Positions 7,354 through 9,910 of a stretch of 9,910 bases of DNA are shown here, in pieces; positions within the stretch are counted from its first letter, which is position 1; every line of letters starts with the position of its first letter. The stretch covers positions 1 through 9,910 of the forward strand of contig JAILQN010000122.1 in the NCBI GenBank assembly GCA_024699005.1. The letters are read 5' to 3'. Position numbers and translations under genes: made by a program. The notes beneath the pieces are model-generated. The model did not search any database. It saw only the letters and a list, made by a program, of their open reading frames with translations, and was not told the origin of the DNA. The stretch comes from Clostridia bacterium. Lineage in GTDB: Bacteria; Bacillota_A; Clostridia; Oscillospirales; Acutalibacteraceae.

Positions 7354-7584
7354 ATCAACATCTGCCGCGATCCGCTGCAAATCGTCATTATATTCCTCAA
7401 CGAACAAACCGAATATATTCAGCGCGGACCTGCCGTAAAGTCCTGTTTCATCATCCGCAAAGCTGGCGGCTGTCGAGGATTTGTAAAACCTGTCAAGCGC
7501 TTCAAATTCGGAAATATCATATTGTTCTGATATCAGAGCAGCAATCTGCGGCAAAAGCGTTGCCCGGGTCAATGCATGATTCAT
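7351..7584 (-). CDS. Small helical protein of the DUF3990 module, possible second antitoxin-like partner
   Basis: This 77-aa acidic protein is predicted to be mainly alpha-helical, with no membrane segment. I cannot give it a firm family name. The pattern ALISEQYDISEFEALDRFYKS, then DETGLY at 45-50 with a following S53, then FGLFVEEY, resembles small proteins I recall next to DUF3990 genes. The ATG at 7584 overlaps the DUF3990 stop (ATGA) and has a strong GGAGGG 5 bases upstream, so it may be translated well even without coupling. Extra translation of a gene next to a putative effector would suit an antitoxin or immunity role, but that is inference. Fifty-one untranslated bases separate it from the membrane protein gene. 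The perfect inverted repeat at 7340-7353 covers its stop codon. Confidence 0.75.
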   Translation of the reverse strand: MNHALTRATLLPQIAALISEQYDISEFEALDRFYKSSTAASFADDETGLYGRSALNIFGLFVEEYNDDLQRIAADVD

Positions 7585-8081
7585 GATTTCCCTCCTGCTG
7601 TATAACTTTCAAGGAATGTGAGACCGTTCAAAGCAGCTTCGCTGCAAAAGGCGATCTGATTATTGATTTTTTCAAATTTCAGCCGTTCCACAGCGTCCTC
7701 TTTTCTCATTATTCCCTGTACGACATAGGAAACTGTTTCACCGACGTTATCATCGGCGATCTTTCCGATTACGATATCGTATGAATGTTTAAAGCTCCGG
7801 TCGCTTCTGCAGACGACGACCATATCAAGCCACTCCATAGACGCGCCGTCAAATTCCCTGATGTTCAGACTGTCATCACGGGTCCATTCATAAACGTTCA
7901 CTACCGGAAGAACCGTTTGTTTCTCTTTGCGTGAAACTATTTTTGCGCGTCTTACCGCCCATCGCTCCGCCTGTTCACGGATATCCGTTGTGTAAAAAGC
8001 GAAACCGAAATCTCGCCCGATATCAGTAGTAATGATTTCCGGTTCCCGTATCTCAAGAGTCGTTCCGTGAAAAACCAGCAT
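7581..8081 (-). CDS. DUF3990 family protein, ADP-ribosyltransferase-like fold
   Basis: This 166-aa soluble protein carries the full set of landmarks I associate with DUF3990. They are FHGTT at 4-8, DFGFAFYTT at 24-32 followed by QAERWA at 37-42, SMEWLD at 81-86, YDIVIG at 101-106 with ADD at 109-111, and a C-terminal segment with Q142 and E148. As I recall, DUF3990 belongs to the ADP-ribosyltransferase superfamily. H5-G6 and Y30 would then correspond to NAD-binding positions of the H-Y-[EQ] class; this assignment is from memory and the catalytic residues are not proven. A role as a toxin or effector modifying a macromolecule with NAD is inferred. The start at 8081 has a GGGGG-rich ribosome-binding site 8 bases upstream and overlaps the DUF3791 stop by one base. 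Its TGA overlaps the following ATG by four bases. The frame is full length and undamaged. Confidence 0.85.
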   Translation of the reverse strand: MLVFHGTTLEIREPEIITTDIGRDFGFAFYTTDIREQAERWAVRRAKIVSRKEKQTVLPVVNVYEWTRDDSLNIREFDGASMEWLDMVVVCRSDRSFKHSYDIVIGKIADDNVGETVSYVVQGIMRKEDAVERLKFEKINNQIAFCSEAALNGLTFLESYTAGGKS

Positions 8082-8278
8082 TACTTTTTCACCCCCAGAT
8101 AATCATCTATCATCTGCATCAGATATTCCATACTCATTCCGTGCAGATCGTCATAATCTTCCCTGAGAAAATCAAGGACTTTCTCTTTTTTAAACAGGTC
8201 GTATACTTCCGGACCGGTTTTGTCAGTGTGCTGAGCGTACAATTCCACGCAAAACGCGATAAACGATAGCTTACTCAT
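8081..8278 (-). CDS. DUF3791 family small protein, possible antitoxin-like partner
   Basis: This 65-aa, mostly helical, acidic protein has no signal peptide or membrane segment. Its pattern, including FCVELYAQHTDKTG, EVYDLFKKEKVLDFLREDYD, an LHGMS segment and a closing IDDYL, matches what I know of DUF3791. That family of very short Firmicute/Bacteroidetes proteins is usually encoded next to DUF3990 genes. No biochemical role is established to my knowledge. A small protein directly before an ADP-ribosyltransferase-fold protein suggests an antitoxin or an adaptor, but this is inferred from context only. The ATG at 8278 overlaps the hsdM stop (ATGA), and a GGAG within the hsdM 3' end serves as the ribosome-binding site. 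Its own TAA shares one base with the next ATG (TAATG). Translation is thus expected to be coupled on both sides. Confidence 0.85.
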   Translation of the reverse strand: MSKLSFIAFCVELYAQHTDKTGPEVYDLFKKEKVLDFLREDYDDLHGMSMEYLMQMIDDYLGVKK

Positions 8279-9774
8279 TTCAAAAGCGCCTCCAGTTCAT
8301 CCATCGCCGACTTTATTTCAGCTTCAAGACCGCGAAGCTCCGCCATTATCTCACTTGTCGGCGGATATTCCACCGGCTTGTATTCGGTCTGCTTATACTT
8401 ATTGATCGAAAGATCGTAGTCGTTGCCGACGATCTCATCCTTCGGGACGAAAAACGATTTTTCTGTGCGCTTGCGTTCTGTTTCCGCTTCAGGGTTACGG
8501 AAGCGGGCGATTATATCCGGAATATCGTTTTCCGCGACCGGGCTGCGCTTGTCGTCCAGACTGAAACCGTCCGCCTGCATATCGTAGAACCAGACCCTGT
8601 CCGTGCCGCCGTGCCCGGTCTTCGTGAATATCAGAATGGCGGTGGAAACGCCGGCGTAGGGTTTGAACACGCCGGAGGGCATGGAGATAACTGCTTCAAG
8701 GCGGTTGTCCTCGATAAGCGCTTTTCGGATCGCCTTGTGAGCAGTAGACGAGCCGAACAGCACGCCGTCCGGCACGATGCAGGCGCAGCGCCCGCCGACG
8801 CGCAGCATCCGCAGGAACAGCGCCAGGAACAGCAGTTCCGTCTTTTTCGTTTTGCAGACCTTCAGAAGATCGGCGGAAACGATATCCGCGTCCAGACTGC
8901 CTTTGAAAGGAGGATTCGCGAGGAGCAGCGAGTACATATCCTTATCGGGATTCTGGTCGGAAAGGCTGTCGCGGTACTCGATAAACGGATTGTCTATGCC
9001 GTGGGTCATCATGTTCATGGCGCCGATGCGCAGCATCGTCCTGTCCATATCGTAGCCGTGGAACATGTGGTTCATATAGTGGTCTTTTTTTGCCCTGTCG
9101 AAGAATATCTCCTGTCTGCGGTGTTCCTTCAGGTATTCGCCGGCGGCGACAAGGAAGCCCGAAGTCCCGCAGGCGGGGTCGGCGATCACGTCGTCCGCCT
9201 TCGGGTCCATCAGCTCCACCATCATCCTGATGATATGGCGCGGAGTGCGAAACTGACCGATAACGCCTGCGGCGGAGATCTTTGAAAGCAGGTATTCATA
9301 AACGTCGCCGCGCACGTCGGTCGCCTGCATTTCGTTCATCAGTTCATAGATCCCGTCAAGCGAATCCACCACCTTGGAGAGCATCAGCGGCGTCGGCAAC
9401 TTGAAAATGGCGTCGTCCATATACCTGGAATAGGCGCTGTTTTTGTCGCCGTGAAGATTCTTGATGAACGGGAACACCCATTCCTGCATTACGGAATACA
9501 TGCGCGCGGCGGGAAAATCATGAAATACGGACCATTTGAGCTGGCTGCCGTCGATCCTGCGCTCGCCTATCGTCACTTCCTCCGCGAATATGCTTTTATA
9601 AGGCAGTCCGAGCATGGCGCTCTCTTTGGCGCGAAGATTGTCGCTGTCATCCAGATCGCGTATATACATCAAATATGTTATCTGTTCTATCACGTCCAGC
9701 GGGTTTGCCAGTCCGCCGGTCCAGAATATCTCCCAGAGACCGTCGATCTTGTTTTTCAGTTCGCCTGTGATCAT
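8275..9774 (-). CDS. hsdM: Type I restriction-modification DNA methyltransferase subunit M
   Basis: This is the 499-aa modification subunit, which transfers a methyl group from S-adenosylmethionine to adenine in the site read by HsdS. The N-terminal helical domain covers about residues 1-150 (QITYLMYIRDLDD is typical of HsdM N-terminal domains). The Rossmann-like catalytic domain follows: GQFRTPRHI at about 173-181, the SAM-binding motif DPACGTSGF at 199-207, and the catalytic NPPF motif at 287-290, which marks N6-adenine methyltransferases. A charged C-terminal helix (about 473-499) probably contacts HsdS. The ATG at 9774 has AAGGAG 8 bases upstream. Length is normal and no lesion is seen. 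Its TGA overlaps the ATG of the next gene by four bases, so the downstream DUF3791/DUF3990 module is physically chained to it. HsdS is absent immediately downstream and lies about 1.4 kb further on. Confidence 0.96.
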   Translation of the reverse strand: MITGELKNKIDGLWEIFWTGGLANPLDVIEQITYLMYIRDLDDSDNLRAKESAMLGLPYKSIFAEEVTIGERRIDGSQLKWSVFHDFPAARMYSVMQEWVFPFIKNLHGDKNSAYSRYMDDAIFKLPTPLMLSKVVDSLDGIYELMNEMQATDVRGDVYEYLLSKISAAGVIGQFRTPRHIIRMMVELMDPKADDVIADPACGTSGFLVAAGEYLKEHRRQEIFFDRAKKDHYMNHMFHGYDMDRTMLRIGAMNMMTHGIDNPFIEYRDSLSDQNPDKDMYSLLLANPPFKGSLDADIVSADLLKVCKTKKTELLFLALFLRMLRVGGRCACIVPDGVLFGSSTAHKAIRKALIEDNRLEAVISMPSGVFKPYAGVSTAILIFTKTGHGGTDRVWFYDMQADGFSLDDKRSPVAENDIPDIIARFRNPEAETERKRTEKSFFVPKDEIVGNDYDLSINKYKQTEYKPVEYPPTSEIMAELRGLEAEIKSAMDELEALLK

Positions 9775-9910
9775 TCGTTTTTCTCCTTTTCACGGTTCCA
9801 TACGTACTTCGTATATCTGCCGCCGCCTGTTTTCACTATATCGCCGGAGTTTTTCAATCCGGCAAGGACGCGTTCGACAGTTACCTCGCTGATATCCGGG
9901 CACTGCGCGG
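9771..9910 (-). CDS. 3' end of an upstream gene, winged-helix-like C-terminus (partial)
   Basis: Only the last 45 codons are in the window; the start lies beyond the right edge. The visible peptide contains PDISEVTVERVLAGLKNSG followed by a GGGRYTKYVW stretch. This is the usual look of a winged helix-turn-helix: a recognition helix, then a glycine-rich wing ending in an aromatic beta strand. Similar C-termini occur in Fic-family proteins and in small DNA-binding regulators, both of which can accompany Type I restriction loci, but the catalytic part is not visible, so neither can be chosen. Its TGA overlaps the hsdM ATG (ATGA), and the hsdM ribosome-binding site AAGGAG lies inside its last codons. 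It is therefore almost certainly cotranscribed and translationally coupled with hsdM. The reading frame is well supported; the family is uncertain. Confidence 0.6.
   Translation of the reverse strand, partial: AQCPDISEVTVERVLAGLKNSGDIVKTGGGRYTKYVWNREKEKNE

Noticed and set aside
8611..9285. Plus-strand open frame of 224 codons opposite hsdM
   Set aside because: Antisense shadow; the minus strand encodes the DPACGTSGF and NPPF motifs of hsdM over the same bases.

Overview
Every gene I can support lies on the minus strand, so the window reads from high coordinates to low. The base composition is mixed: hsdM and hsdR are fairly G+C-rich, while hsdS and the small membrane gene are clearly A/T-rich. 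Shine-Dalgarno sites are strong (GGAGG type), stop/start overlaps are tight, and DUF3791/DUF3990-type small genes are present. A roughly 100-bp element of stacked ctccctc/gagggag hairpins resembles intergenic repeats I recall from gut Clostridia such as Oscillospiraceae/Ruminococcaceae. This suggests an anaerobic Firmicute of that kind; it is an inference, since no taxonomic marker gene is present.

Layout in transcription order: (1) the 3' end of an upstream gene with a winged-helix-like C-terminus, cut by the window edge (9771-9910); (2) hsdM, a Type I DNA methyltransferase (8275-9774); (3) a DUF3791 protein (8081-8278), a DUF3990 ADP-ribosyltransferase-like protein (7581-8081) and a 77-aa partner-like protein (7351-7584); (4) a 121-aa four-helix membrane protein with a TTG start (6934-7299); (5) hsdS, the specificity subunit (5771-6913); (6) a 100-bp palindromic repeat element (5667-5766); (7) a DUF559 small nuclease-like protein (5260-5631); (8) hsdR, the restriction and translocation subunit with an N-terminal DUF4145 domain (1980-5273); (9) after an 88-bp gap, a 621-aa protein with a pRiA4b ORF-3-like N-terminus, a SAP/Rho_N-like middle segment and a C-terminal SEC-C zinc motif (26-1891).

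The core is a complete, apparently intact Type I restriction-modification locus resembling the EcoEI/EcoAI type. HsdM and HsdS would make the methyltransferase, and HsdR adds cleavage and DNA translocation. The striking point is the cargo inside it. Between hsdM and hsdS sit three genes chained to hsdM and to one another by ATGA/TAATG/ATGA overlaps. They form a module resembling a toxin-antitoxin or effector system around an ADP-ribosyltransferase-fold protein. A membrane protein and a PD-(D/E)XK-like DUF559 protein are also interleaved with the hsd genes. The candidate new system is therefore a composite defence operon, in which classical restriction is transcriptionally and translationally linked to a possible ADP-ribosylating effector with two small partners. 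That functional link is a hypothesis; the gene order and overlaps are seen directly.
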